A model generated the notes under the pieces. It was not told the origin of the DNA. It saw only the letters and a program-made list of their open reading frames with translations, and ran no database searches. Position numbers and translations under genes: made by a program. From Gemmatimonas sp. UBA7669 (lineage in GTDB: Bacteria; Gemmatimonadota; Gemmatimonadetes; Gemmatimonadales; Gemmatimonadaceae): DNA of 64,000 nucleotides. Location of the stretch: assembly GCF_002483225.1 (NCBI RefSeq), contig NZ_DLHL01000063.1, positions 188,847 through 252,846 of the forward strand, written 5' to 3'. This document shows positions 40,188 through 49,171 of this stretch, piece by piece; position 1 is the stretch's first letter, and each line of letters opens with the position of its first letter.

Positions 40188-40216
40188 GGGCGGCGGGGGG
40201 CCGACCTATCCGATTT

Positions 40217-42265
40217 TCAGCCCTGCCCGAGCCGCTCCCGGGTCGCCTTGGCCAGCGCCACGATACGCTCCACCTGCTCCACCTGCGTCACGCTGGTGGT
40301 ATCGATCGTCACGGCGTCGCGGGCCGGTGCACTCTGGGTGGCATCCTGCGCATCACGGGCCACCAGGGCCTCGGTCTCCTCGGCGATCTCCGCGTCGCTT
40401 GGACGGCGGCCGAGGCGCTGGATGAGCCGCCGCCGTGCCCGCTCCCAGGTGTCGGCGATGAGGAACACCTTGAGCGCAGCGTCCGGGAACACGGCCGTCC
40501 CGATATCGCGCCCGTCCACCACGACGTCCACGGCCGCGCCGGCTTCCCGTACCTGGGAATTCACCCAGGTCCGGACTGGTGCCATGCTGGCCACCCGCGA
40601 CACCTGCCGGGTGACCGGTGTGTCCCGGAGCGCGAGGTCCTGCTCCTGACCATCAATGAGCGGTAGCACCGAACGCTCGGTAAGGCGCCAGGTAATGCGG
40701 GAGGTCCCGGCCAACACCAGGTCAGGCGTCCACTGCTCTGGTTCAACGCCGCTCTGCAGCGCCAGCCACGTGGCCGCGCGGTAGAACGCGCCGGAGTCGA
40801 CATGTCGCACGTCGAGCTGCTGGGCCACCCACTGGGCCGTGCTGCTCTTGCCGGAGGCGGCCGGTCCGTCAATGGCAATGACAAGCCGACGGGTGCCCGT
40901 GCCAGGCGATGCCGGGTGACCGATGTGCGCTTCGACCGCTGTTCCGACCGTGTCCAGTGCCGACGCCGTGGTTACCTGCGCAAGATCGCGCCAGAAGCTG
41001 GGGTAGGACACGTTCACACAGCCGGGATCGTCGATGGTGATGCTGTTGCCCGGCAGCGCGCCCAGAATGCCAAACGCCATGGCCAGGCGATGATCGCCGT
41101 GGGTCTGTACGTGACCACGCAGAGCGGTCGCTGCACCCACAACGCGCATGCCATCCGGACGTTCCTCGGCATCGGCCCCAAGGCGACGCAGGTTGTCCAC
41201 CACGGCGCGAATGCGATCGCTTTCCTTGACGCGCAATTCTGCGGCATCGGCAATGATGGTCTCGCCACTGGCCCGTGTGGCCAGACAGGCAATCATCGGC
41301 AGCTCATCGATGCAGCGCGGTATCTCAGCCCCCGCGATGTGTGTGCCTCGCAGCGCGGACGGCCGCACGCGCAGTACTCCAACCGGTTCCCCGCCCTGCT
41401 CGTGCACGTCGTGCACCTCGAGGTCTGCGCCCATGCGGCGCATCACGTCAAAGGCCCCGGTGCGCGTGGGATTGAGGCAGACGGCGTCAAACCACAGCTC
41501 ACCCGCATCAGCCAGACACGCCAGCGCTGCAAAGAAGGTGACACTGGACGGATCAGCGGGCACGTCGACATCAAGCGGCGCGAGATGCTGCGAGGCGGCC
41601 AGCACAATCTGACGCGCCCCGCTTTCCTGTACGGCGACGGCAAGTTGCACGCCGCGCGCCTGCAGCATGCGCTCGCTGTGGTCGCGCGACGCGTGCGGTT
41701 CGTCCACCGTCACCGAAACGCCCGACGTCAAGCCGGCCAACAGCACGGCACCCTTGACCTGCGCGCTGGCGTGCGCATTGGTGACCGCGACCGACTGCAG
41801 CATGGCGCCCCGCACGCGCATGGGCAGGCCCTCGTGTCCCGGCGCGCCCTCAAAGGCAATGTGCGCGCCCATGCGGCGCAGTGGCTCCGCGACACGGCGC
41901 ATGGGACGTCGACTGAGACTCGCGTCACCCTCGAACCGCGCGTCCACGCCATCGAGTCCCGCCACGAGGCCCGCCAGCAGGCGCGTGGTCGTGCCACTGT
42001 TCGCACAGTCCAGCACGGATTCGGGTGTATGCAGCGCGCGTGGCCCACGACCCTGCACCACAAAGTCGTCCGACAATGCCGGCACCGCGACGCCCAGTGC
42101 ACGCAGCGCCGACGCCGTGGCATGCACATCGGCCGAAGGCAGGATGCTCCGGATGCGCGAGGGCCCTTCGGCCAACGCGGCGAAGATGAGGGCCCGGTGA
42201 CTGATGGACTTGTCACCCGGCGCCCGAACTCGACCGTGTACCGTCAGCCGCGAGGCATGACTCAC
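40217..42265 (-). CDS. Bifunctional EPSP synthase / cytidylate kinase fusion
   Basis: A 682-aa fusion. The N-terminal half is 3-phosphoshikimate 1-carboxyvinyltransferase (AroA) of the shikimate pathway, with APGDKSISHRALI, DCANSGTTTRLL, NPTRTGAFDVMRRMGA and RVKESDRIRAVVDNL. The linker is about residues 430-455. The C-terminal half is CMP kinase, P-loop IDGPAASGKSSTAQW near 460, VDSGAFYRAATWLAL, and VDGRDIGTAVFPDA. Start GTG at 42265 shares GTGA with the dapD stop; another GTG lies at 42274. No frame break separates the halves. rpsA follows, the usual neighbour of cmk. Confidence 0.95.
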   Translation of the reverse strand: MSHASRLTVHGRVRAPGDKSISHRALIFAALAEGPSRIRSILPSADVHATASALRALGVAVPALSDDFVVQGRGPRALHTPESVLDCANSGTTTRLLAGLVAGLDGVDARFEGDASLSRRPMRRVAEPLRRMGAHIAFEGAPGHEGLPMRVRGAMLQSVAVTNAHASAQVKGAVLLAGLTSGVSVTVDEPHASRDHSERMLQARGVQLAVAVQESGARQIVLAASQHLAPLDVDVPADPSSVTFFAALACLADAGELWFDAVCLNPTRTGAFDVMRRMGADLEVHDVHEQGGEPVGVLRVRPSALRGTHIAGAEIPRCIDELPMIACLATRASGETIIADAAELRVKESDRIRAVVDNLRRLGADAEERPDGMRVVGAATALRGHVQTHGDHRLAMAFGILGALPGNSITIDDPGCVNVSYPSFWRDLAQVTTASALDTVGTAVEAHIGHPASPGTGTRRLVIAIDGPAASGKSSTAQWVAQQLDVRHVDSGAFYRAATWLALQSGVEPEQWTPDLVLAGTSRITWRLTERSVLPLIDGQEQDLALRDTPVTRQVSRVASMAPVRTWVNSQVREAGAAVDVVVDGRDIGTAVFPDAALKVFLIADTWERARRRLIQRLGRRPSDAEIAEETEALVARDAQDATQSAPARDAVTIDTTSVTQVEQVERIVALAKATRERLGQG

Positions 42266-43113
42266 CGCAACCACGCTTCCAGCGCCGTGGCCGCATCGGT
42301 CTTGTCATCGCGATACTTCACGATGACCGGCGTCTGCAGCGACAGGCCCTGCGCTTCACCAAATGCGGAGCTGACGCGACGCGCGCCAGGCACCACCACG
42401 GCGCCCTCGGGGATGACCAGCGGCTGGTCGGCCGTGGCGCGATGCACGGTTTCGCGCACGAGGTCATACACCGGCGTGCCGCGCGTCAGGATGACACCGG
42501 CGCCAAGAACGGCCCGCGCACGCACCACGGTGCCCTCGTACACGCCACAGTTGCCGCCCACCACCACATCGTCTTCGATGACCACTGGCGCCGCGTTCAC
42601 GGGCTCCAGCACGCCGCCAATCTGCGCCGCGGCGCTCAGGTGCACCCGTTCGCCAATCTGCGCGCAGCTCCCCACGAGCGCATGCGAATCCACCATGGTG
42701 CCGCGTCCGACGTAGGCGCCCACGTTGATGTACATGGGCGGCATGCACACCACGTTGGGCGCGAGGTAGGCGCCACGGCGCACCGTCGACCCACCGGGCA
42801 CGATGCGCACCTGATTCTCCACGCGGAACTCACGCGTGGGGAAGGTGTGCTTGTCGAGGAAGCTGAAGGGCGCAGCGCTCGGCATTTCGCTGACCTTGCC
42901 GAGACGGAAGCCCAGCAGGATGGCGCGCTTGACCCAAGGCACCGCATGCCAGTTACCGTCGGCGTCACGCCGCGCCGCGCGCACGTCACCGCGCTCGAGA
43001 TGGGCGATGGTGGTATCGAACAACTGCTGGGCGTCGTGAGCCAGCGGCGCACCACTGTCGAGCAGTTGCGGATCGTTGAAACGGGCTTCGAGGTCTGCGA
43101 CGGTGAGCGCCAT
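42262..43113 (-). CDS. dapD: Tetrahydrodipicolinate N-succinyltransferase
   Basis: Succinylates tetrahydrodipicolinate in the succinylase branch of DAP/lysine synthesis. It is 283 aa from MALTVADLEARF (an ATG at 43122 is also possible). An alpha-helical N-terminus is followed by the left-handed beta-helix with hexapeptide repeats (GAYVGRGTMVDSHALVGSCAQIG, IEDDVVVGGNCGVYEG). It implies DapC and DapE partners; a DapE candidate starts this gene cluster. Confidence 0.94.
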   Translation of the reverse strand: MALTVADLEARFNDPQLLDSGAPLAHDAQQLFDTTIAHLERGDVRAARRDADGNWHAVPWVKRAILLGFRLGKVSEMPSAAPFSFLDKHTFPTREFRVENQVRIVPGGSTVRRGAYLAPNVVCMPPMYINVGAYVGRGTMVDSHALVGSCAQIGERVHLSAAAQIGGVLEPVNAAPVVIEDDVVVGGNCGVYEGTVVRARAVLGAGVILTRGTPVYDLVRETVHRATADQPLVIPEGAVVVPGARRVSSAFGEAQGLSLQTPVIVKYRDDKTDAATALEAWLR

Positions 43114-43178
43114 GGAGTGCACGAAGGCGAAAGGGTCGACGAAGATTCGGCTCTACGTGACGGACGAGAGCCGGTTGA

Positions 43179-44096
43179 TCAGTGCGCGGTCAGCGTCACG
43201 CCGGCGTGCTCGAGCACCGAGCGTACGCGCGGCAGCAGGTTGTCCTGCAACGGCAGCAGCGGAAGACGGAGCCGATTGTCCATGCGTCCCATCATGGCCA
43301 GCATGGCCTTGGCGGGAATGGGGTTGGATTCCACGAAGCAGGCGTCGATGACCGGCGCGAGTCGCGCATCGAGCTCACGGGCCTTGGCCAGGTCTCCACG
43401 CGTCATGGCCTCGCACAATTGCGCCATCGCGCCCGGCAGAATGTTGGACACCACGGAGATCACGCCATCGGCCCCATGGGCCATGAGCGCGAGGGTGATG
43501 CCATCATCGCCGGAGAGCACGCTGAAGTGGGCCGGTCGCTCACGGATGATGGTGGCAATCTGCGCCAGATTGCCGGAGGCTTCCTTTACGGCCACGAAGC
43601 GCGGGTCGGCAGCCAGCTCCAGGCAGGTGGCCGCTTCGAGATTCACCGCCGTGCGTCCCGGCACGTTGTAGATCACGATGGGCAGGTCACATCCGTCCGC
43701 GACGGCGCGGAAATGCGCCAGCAGGGCCCGCTGCGGTGGCTTGTTGTACATGGGCGTGACATGCAGCAGATGCGTGGCGCCGATGGCCTGCATCTCCCGC
43801 GAGGTCGCCACCGCCTTCGCCGTGTCGTTGGAACCGGCGCCGGCGACGACGGGGACGCGCCCGTTCACCTGCTCGACCGTGATTTCGACCACGCGGCGAT
43901 GCTCGGCGGCAGACAGGGTCACGGCCTCGCCTGTGGAACCACAGGGAATGAGCATGTGCACCCCCTGTTCGAGCTGCCAGTCGATGAGCGAACGCAGGGC
44001 CGGCTCATCGACGGCACCCGTCGCGTTGAATGGCGTGACGAGGGCTGTGCCGCACCCGCGAAGGCGCGCTGAAGTTGCGGAAAAGGTGCCAGTCAC
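43179..44096 (-). CDS. dapA: 4-hydroxy-tetrahydrodipicolinate synthase
   Basis: Condenses pyruvate with aspartate semialdehyde, first step of the DAP branch. It is 305 aa, a TIM barrel with GTALVTPFN, PCGSTGEAVTLSAAEH, the tyrosine in IVIYNVPGRTAVN, and the Schiff-base lysine in FVAVKEASGN. GTG start. It begins 3 nt after dapB and ends 65 nt before dapD. Confidence 0.96.
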   Translation of the reverse strand: MTGTFSATSARLRGCGTALVTPFNATGAVDEPALRSLIDWQLEQGVHMLIPCGSTGEAVTLSAAEHRRVVEITVEQVNGRVPVVAGAGSNDTAKAVATSREMQAIGATHLLHVTPMYNKPPQRALLAHFRAVADGCDLPIVIYNVPGRTAVNLEAATCLELAADPRFVAVKEASGNLAQIATIIRERPAHFSVLSGDDGITLALMAHGADGVISVVSNILPGAMAQLCEAMTRGDLAKARELDARLAPVIDACFVESNPIPAKAMLAMMGRMDNRLRLPLLPLQDNLLPRVRSVLEHAGVTLTAH

Positions 44097-44099
44097 AAG

Positions 44100-44843
44100 T
44101 CAGCGCTCCGGCGTCGAAGAAACAGGCTGCGACCCAACGGAGCCGCTGCGCAGCACATCCCGCATGGTGAACACTTGCGCGTCGTGCTGACGGGCGAGCC
44201 AGCGCGCCGCGCTCAGCGCACCGTCGGCAAACACGCGCCGATCGCGCGCTTCATGTCGCAGCACGATCTGCTCAAACGCGGCATCGATCACGATGTCGTG
44301 CGTACCCGGCACAGCTCCGACACGAATGCTGCTGATGGGCACCTGGTGCCCAAGCCCGTCCGCGAGGCGCTCCGCGATGGCAATGCCCGTTCCCGACGGC
44401 GCGTCCTTCTTGGCCGTGTGGTGCGTTTCGACCACGTGGCAGTCAAAGCTGTCGAGACCGGCCAAACGCCGCCCGGCATCCTCGGCGATGGCGAGGAACA
44501 ACTGCACCCCGAGCGAAAAGTTCGGAGACCACAGCGCGGCGGTGCGATGCCGCGCAACCAGTGCCTCGAGCCTCGGCAGCTCGGCGTTCCATCCTGTTGT
44601 GCCGACCACCACGGGGCAGCCAAGGGCCAACAACGCGTCCACGTTGGGCAGGGCCGTTTCCGGCGTCGTGAACTCGATGGCCACTTCCGCGTCGTGGAGA
44701 TGCGCGCGGCTCAGTCCGGCCTGCATCTCCGCGACATCGAGTCGAGCCACCACTTCGCATCCACGTTCGGCCGCCAGCGCGTCCAGGGCCCGGCCCATGC
44801 GCCCCATGCCAACGAGCGCCACCCGCACAGGCGACGCACTCAT
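44100..44843 (-). CDS. dapB: 4-hydroxy-tetrahydrodipicolinate reductase
   Basis: NAD(P)H reduction of the DapA product. It is 247 aa: Rossmann start VRVALVGMGRMGRALD, EFTTPETALPN, and the catalytic VETHHTAKKDAPSGTG. The ATG overlaps the lysC stop (ATGA). Confidence 0.96.
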   Translation of the reverse strand: MSASPVRVALVGMGRMGRALDALAAERGCEVVARLDVAEMQAGLSRAHLHDAEVAIEFTTPETALPNVDALLALGCPVVVGTTGWNAELPRLEALVARHRTAALWSPNFSLGVQLFLAIAEDAGRRLAGLDSFDCHVVETHHTAKKDAPSGTGIAIAERLADGLGHQVPISSIRVGAVPGTHDIVIDAAFEQIVLRHEARDRRVFADGALSAARWLARQHDAQVFTMRDVLRSGSVGSQPVSSTPER

Positions 44844-46195
44844 GACTGGGTCTCGAAGAATGTGGCGTGCAAACGCTGCATGGCCGGAACGACCTGCTCA
44901 TCGTCCACCACGAGCGTGAAGTTGATGCCGGTGGCACTGAGCGACGCCATGTGCACCTTGATGGGACCGAGCGCGGCCATGGCCTGCGCGAGAGCCGCAC
45001 TGCCGTCGGCGAGTCCCGCACCCACCACCGCGAGCACGCCACTGCGCCGCTCCACCGACACATCGCCGAACTCAGCGAGGTCCTGCAGGATAGCGGCAAG
45101 ATTGTGCGTGTCATCGAGTGTGACGGACACGGACACCTCGGAGGTCGTGACCACATCCACCGACGTGCGGTGCCGCTCGAACACCTCGAAGACGCGACGC
45201 AGAAAGCCCGGCGCGAGCAGCATGCGCGATGACCGCAGCTTGACCATGGTCGCGCTGCGCTTGCCGGCGATGGCGCGAACGGGCAGACGCGGCGCATCGA
45301 AGGCAATCATGGTGCCCTTGCCTTCGGGGCGCCGCGAGTTGAACACATACACCGGGATACCGCGCTGCACCGCCGGCGCGATGGTGGCCGGATGCAGCAC
45401 CTTGGCCCCGAAGGCCGCGAGCTCCGCGGCCTCTTCGAAACTGATGCGCTCAATGAGCTGCGCGGTCGGAATGACGCGCGGATCGGCCGTGAGCATGCCG
45501 TCCACATCCGTCCAGATCTCGATGGCCTCCGCGTCGATGGCCGCGCCGATCAACGAGGCGGAGAAATCCGATCCACCGCGGCCGAGGGTCGTGGTGACGC
45601 GTGATGCGGTGGCGCCAACAAAACCGCCCACGACGGGAATGCGGCCCCGCTGAATGAGCGGCAGGAGGACCTGCTGGGACGCCTGGGCGATGCCATCGAC
45701 ATCCGGTTCGGCCTTGGTGAAGAAGTCGTTGGTTCGCACGACATCACGCGCGTCCACGAAATCGGCCTCGAAGCCGCGGTGGCGAAAGGCGGCAGCCACG
45801 ATCTGCGAGGACAGCAACTCACCAATGGCGGCCACGGTGTCGAGCGAACGCGGCGTGAGATACCCCAACGTACGGAACGCTTCGGCCAGATGCGCCAACT
45901 CATCGAAGGTGACGCCGATTTCGTGCGCGAGCTCTTCCGCGTCCGGCGCACCATCGAGCAACGTGGCCGCCTCGCGCAGGTGCCGCTCGCGCAACTGCTC
46001 GATGATCTGCACGGCGGCCAGCAGTTCGCCCTGCGAGGCCTTGTGGGCCACATCGAGGAGCTGGTTCGTGGCACCGCCGAGTGCCGAGACCACAACGACG
46101 GGTTGGCGATCGCGCTTGGCGGCGATGATGTCGATGACGCGACCAATGGCGGCGGCATCGGCCACCGACGTGCCGCCGAACTTGCAGACGATCAC
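44840..46195 (-). CDS. lysC: Aspartate kinase
   Basis: Phosphorylates aspartate, the entry point to lysine, threonine and methionine; usually feedback-inhibited through its ACT domains. It is 451 aa, monofunctional. Starts MIVCKFGGTSVADAAAIGRV; kinase motifs VGGFVGATASRVTTTLGRGGSDFSA and WTDVDGMLTADPR; two ACT-like regions after about residue 310. GTG start overlapping the asd stop. Confidence 0.96.
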   Translation of the reverse strand: MIVCKFGGTSVADAAAIGRVIDIIAAKRDRQPVVVVSALGGATNQLLDVAHKASQGELLAAVQIIEQLRERHLREAATLLDGAPDAEELAHEIGVTFDELAHLAEAFRTLGYLTPRSLDTVAAIGELLSSQIVAAAFRHRGFEADFVDARDVVRTNDFFTKAEPDVDGIAQASQQVLLPLIQRGRIPVVGGFVGATASRVTTTLGRGGSDFSASLIGAAIDAEAIEIWTDVDGMLTADPRVIPTAQLIERISFEEAAELAAFGAKVLHPATIAPAVQRGIPVYVFNSRRPEGKGTMIAFDAPRLPVRAIAGKRSATMVKLRSSRMLLAPGFLRRVFEVFERHRTSVDVVTTSEVSVSVTLDDTHNLAAILQDLAEFGDVSVERRSGVLAVVGAGLADGSAALAQAMAALGPIKVHMASLSATGINFTLVVDDEQVVPAMQRLHATFFETQS

Positions 46196-47268
46196 GAGCC
46201 GCGCAGCCCCGCCAGTTGCCCCGTGGACACGAGCAACTCGGCGTTGAGGATGGACCCGCCCGCCGCTCCACGTACCACGTTGTGCGACATGGCCACCAGA
46301 CGCAGGTCGAAGAGGTGATCGGCGCGCACACGACCGATGGTCGTGGCCATGCCACGCCCCTCGTTTGCGTCACGACGCGGCTGCGGGCGATCGAGCTCGT
46401 CGCGGATGATGAGCGCCGGTTCGGGAGCGGACGGCAGTCCGCGCACGGCCTCCACACCGCGCCAGGCTCGCAGTACCTCGAGGGCCTGCTCCGGCGTGGG
46501 CTTGGTGGCAAAAGCCACGGACAGACACACCGTGTGCCCATGCTCCACCGGCACGCGGTTGGCGTGCGCACTCACCACAATGTCGGCCGGCACGATCTGC
46601 TGACCGTCATAGCGCCCCAGCAGCTTGCCCAGCTCCGTCTCGATCTTCGGCTCTTCGTCGCCGATGTACGGGATGACGTTGCCGAGAATGTCGAGCGACG
46701 GGACACCAGGATAGCCGGCACCGGACACGGCCTGCATGGTGGTCGCGAACACCTTGGTCACGTGAAAGCGCTCGTGCAGTGGCGCCAGCGCCGCCGCGAT
46801 GACGGTCGTCGCACAGTTCGCGTTGGTGACGATGCCGCCCGCCCAACCACGCAGGGCGCGCTGCTGCGCGATCATACCCAGATGGTCGCCGTTCACCTCG
46901 GGGATGACGAGCGGCACATCTGCGACCATGCGATAGTTCTTGGCGTTCGAGAGCACGAGACGGCCGGCCTTCGCGAAGGCCGCCTCCACCTCACCGGCCA
47001 CACCCGAGTCGAGCGCCGAGAACACGATGGGCGCCGAGACCTCGTCGGGCGTGCAGGCTTTTACCGTCAGTCCCGCCACCGTGTCGGGCAGCGGTCCCTC
47101 CAGCCATTTCGCCGCGTCCCGATACGATTTGCCGGCGCTGCGCTCGGAGGCAGCCACTTCGACGAGATCGAACCAGGGATGGCCATTGAGCAGGCGAATG
47201 AAGGCCTGACCAACGGCACCGGTCGCGCCAAGGACGGCGACCGGCCAACGGGTGGCGGACGAGTTCAT
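46192..47268 (-). CDS. asd: Aspartate-semialdehyde dehydrogenase, archaeal/fungal-like type
   Basis: Reduces aspartyl phosphate to the semialdehyde. It is 358 aa: N-terminal VAVLGATGAVGQAFIRLL, active-site cysteine in TNANCATT, then ATTMQAVSGAGYPGVPSLDI and HANRVPVEHGHT. These segments match the archaeal/eukaryotic-like subfamily rather than the E. coli type. It starts with an ATGA overlap with the M20 gene and ends overlapping lysC. Confidence 0.95.
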   Translation of the reverse strand: MNSSATRWPVAVLGATGAVGQAFIRLLNGHPWFDLVEVAASERSAGKSYRDAAKWLEGPLPDTVAGLTVKACTPDEVSAPIVFSALDSGVAGEVEAAFAKAGRLVLSNAKNYRMVADVPLVIPEVNGDHLGMIAQQRALRGWAGGIVTNANCATTVIAAALAPLHERFHVTKVFATTMQAVSGAGYPGVPSLDILGNVIPYIGDEEPKIETELGKLLGRYDGQQIVPADIVVSAHANRVPVEHGHTVCLSVAFATKPTPEQALEVLRAWRGVEAVRGLPSAPEPALIIRDELDRPQPRRDANEGRGMATTIGRVRADHLFDLRLVAMSHNVVRGAAGGSILNAELLVSTGQLAGLRGS

Positions 47269-48257
47269 GCGAGCAGGGAGCGGACGATGTGGATGTAGGC
47301 GTCAACCGACGCCTCGAGTTCCGCCACATCGATGTACTCGATGGGCGTATGGGCGACGTGAATGGAACCGGGCCCGAAGAGCAGCGGTTTCCCCCAGCGG
47401 TCAAGCAGCGGGATGTCGCTCGTGTAGGCAACGGGCTCCACCTCGAACCCGTTGATCACGTGGAAATGCTGTGCGGGAATGTGTGAACCCCAGATGAGCT
47501 CCACCCGATCGCCCGCCCACTCGGCAAATGCGGCCTTGACCGGCGCCACGTCGCCCACGAGGCGGATCATGATCTCGGCCTCGGCCAAGCCGGGCACGAT
47601 GTTGGCCTCGGTGCCGGCCCGCAGGACGCCGATGTTGTACGTGGTCGCGCCCAGCACCGGGTCCACGGGCAGCGCCAGCCGGCTGAGCTGAGGCAGCATC
47701 TCGAGCAGTGGGTCGAGGGCGCTCTGGCCGAGATGCGCATACGCTGAATGGGCTTCACGTCCACGAGAGCGCACGATGACGCGCTGCGCCCCCTTGCCAC
47801 CCGAGGCCAGCTTGCTTTCGGTGGGCTCGCCGTTCACCAGCCAGCGACTGGTGGCCGGCAGACGATTGGCCGCCCGGGCACCGGGGCTGCCCTTCTCCTC
47901 GCCCACCACGAACAGCAGGTCGACGCGTTCCTCCCCCATCTCGGCCAGCCGCTGCGCGGCGATCATCATGGCCGCGGCGATTCCCTTGGCGTCCGAGGCG
48001 CCACGCCCGTAGAGGCGATTGCCCTCGAGCCTCGGCGGTATGAAGGGCGGTACCGTGTCGAGGTGCGTGGAGAACGTCACCTGGCCGCCGGCCCGGGTGG
48101 CCCAGACGTTGGATCGACCCGGTTCGACCTCCTGGAGCGACACATTCCAGCCGTTGGCCACGAGCCAACGGGAGACGAAATCCACCGCGTCGCGTTCGCG
48201 ACCGGTTGTGGATTCGATGGAGAGCAGTTCGGTAGCCAGCGCGACGACATCGGACAT
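47265..48257 (-). CDS. M20-family deacylase, probable DapE-type
   Basis: Zinc-dependent amidohydrolase. It is 330 aa from MSDVVALATELLSIES; the open frame upstream runs through the tRNA remnant and is not coding. Metal ligands: H in FSTHLDTVPP, D in GRGASDAKG, E pair in VVGEEKGS, and a C-terminal histidine in GPGSIHVAHTPIEYID. The company of dapD, dapA, dapB, lysC and asd argues for succinyl-diaminopimelate desuccinylase. At 330 aa it is shorter than E. coli DapE (375), and an ArgE/LysK-type activity is possible. First gene of the lysine cluster, at the prophage junction. Confidence 0.85.
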   Translation of the reverse strand: MSDVVALATELLSIESTTGRERDAVDFVSRWLVANGWNVSLQEVEPGRSNVWATRAGGQVTFSTHLDTVPPFIPPRLEGNRLYGRGASDAKGIAAAMMIAAQRLAEMGEERVDLLFVVGEEKGSPGARAANRLPATSRWLVNGEPTESKLASGGKGAQRVIVRSRGREAHSAYAHLGQSALDPLLEMLPQLSRLALPVDPVLGATTYNIGVLRAGTEANIVPGLAEAEIMIRLVGDVAPVKAAFAEWAGDRVELIWGSHIPAQHFHVINGFEVEPVAYTSDIPLLDRWGKPLLFGPGSIHVAHTPIEYIDVAELEASVDAYIHIVRSLLA

Positions 48258-48307
48258 GTGTGGAACATATCGCGCCTCGCAACCGTCCCGCTCCCCCTGC
48301 CCGTCCA

Positions 48308-48362
48308 TACCCGGAGCGGGACTCGAACCCGCACGCCCTTGTGAGGCACAAGATTTTAAGTC
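48308..48362 (-). tRNA. tRNA-Leu(UAA) 3' fragment, phage attachment site
   Basis: Read on the minus strand this is the 3' part of a tRNA-Leu: anticodon loop CTTAAAA (anticodon UAA), 3' side of the anticodon stem, long variable arm, T arm GCGGG-TTCGAGT-CCCGC, acceptor TCCGGGT and discriminator A; CCA is not encoded. The bases 5' of the loop do not form D arm, acceptor 5' strand or a full anticodon stem, so this is not a working tRNA. It lies at the border between lysine genes and phage genes: the displaced 3' end left by tRNA-targeted integration. Confidence 0.88.
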
Positions 48363-48365
48363 GCC

Positions 48366-48402
48366 GGACGCGGTGTTGTCACACAACACGTTAGGCGCGT
48401 CC
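48366..48402. other. Nested inverted repeat beside attachment core
   Basis: GGACGCG (48366-48372) pairs with CGCGTCC (48396-48402), and inside it GTGTTG (48373-48378) pairs with CAACAC (48384-48389) around a 5-nt loop; six bases are unpaired on one side. Thirteen base pairs, 3 nt from the end of the tRNA homology. Confidence 0.7.
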
Positions 48403-48414
48403 CCCTCTGATGCG

Positions 48415-48834
48415 GTGTCGCCCGATGTCGCATCATGTCGCACAAAGTCGCCGCACGTCGCTACCGATCCCGCTACCGGTGCGCCGCGTGTGCGTGCCGT
48501 GCGTGGGCCGCTGGAATTGGCGTGCCGTGATGCGGGGTTGCCGCCGTGCGCAGAGTCGCTGCAGCGCCTCGAAGATGTGGCGGTGCAGGCGGGCATCGTG
48601 CCGCGTGGTGGCACGGTCACGCCCGCGATGATGCGCCGCGCCGCGCGGCTCTATCGCAAGGTGATGCAGGACCAGAAGCGTGTGGTGGCAGCGCCCGAAC
48701 GCGTGAACGAGCGCGCGGCCCCGTCAAAGCGCCAGGCGCGCAAGCTGCTGGCCGGCGCGCATGGCCTCAAAAGCGCGCGGCAGTGGAAGAAGTGGAAGAA
48801 GGCGCAGCGCCGCAAGCAGCTGGGGGTGCACTGA
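48415..48834 (+). CDS. Small basic phage protein, unknown
   Basis: Not recognised. It is about 139 aa if started at the GTG at 48415; GTG codons at 48490 and 48499 are equally possible and would leave the phased repeats non-coding. The body has a helical segment (SLQRLEDVAVQAGIVPRGG, TPAMMRRAARLYRKVM) and a strongly basic C-terminus (RQWKKWKKAQRRKQLGVH) that suggests nucleic acid binding. It ends 1 nt before the next ATG. Confidence 0.55.
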   Translation: MSPDVASCRTKSPHVATDPATGAPRVRAVRGPLELACRDAGLPPCAESLQRLEDVAVQAGIVPRGGTVTPAMMRRAARLYRKVMQDQKRVVAAPERVNERAAPSKRQARKLLAGAHGLKSARQWKKWKKAQRRKQLGVH

Positions 48835-48835
48835 C

Positions 48836-49171
48836 ATGCGCATGCAACAGCGCAAGCCCGTCACCAGTGGCTACCTGCCCGCACAAGGCACGCCGCAGTG
48901 GATCGCGCAGCAGGTGCACGCGGGGGCCACGTGTGTATCACGCCGTGCCAACACGGCGCTACCGTGGAAGCACGAGCTCACCACCAAGGGTGGCGAGGAC
49001 GGCGCGCCTCGTACGGTGAAAGTGACGGCCGGAGCCCTCGAGAGGGCGGCACGCGCCGGAGCCCTCCGGGGCGTGCTCACGAAGGATGGCGAGCGCGCGT
49101 GGAACGAGATTGTGTACGTGCCCACGGCGACCACGGCCGACTACGCGGACAAGCGCCCGGGTGGGCACTGA
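48836..49171 (+). CDS. Phage protein, unknown
   Basis: Not recognised. It is 111 aa from MRMQQRKPVTSGYLPAQ, with a GGGGGTG purine run about 9 nt upstream. No membrane segment; ends DYADKRPGGH. It shares one base with the start of the initiator gene (TGATG), so the two are probably coupled. Confidence 0.6.
   Translation: MRMQQRKPVTSGYLPAQGTPQWIAQQVHAGATCVSRRANTALPWKHELTTKGGEDGAPRTVKVTAGALERAARAGALRGVLTKDGERAWNEIVYVPTATTADYADKRPGGH

Noticed and set aside
48308..48400. Complete tRNA-Leu
   Set aside because: No D arm, no 5' acceptor strand and only a partial anticodon stem on the 5' side.
48019..48414. Plus-strand frame reading through the tRNA remnant (GAGLEPARP type peptide)
   Set aside because: A classic false translation of tRNA-Leu 3' sequence; the part before the remnant is antisense to the M20 gene.
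48258..48620. Upstream extension of the M20 peptidase
   Set aside because: It would translate the tRNA fragment and phage DNA; the ATG at 48257 gives the family N-terminus.
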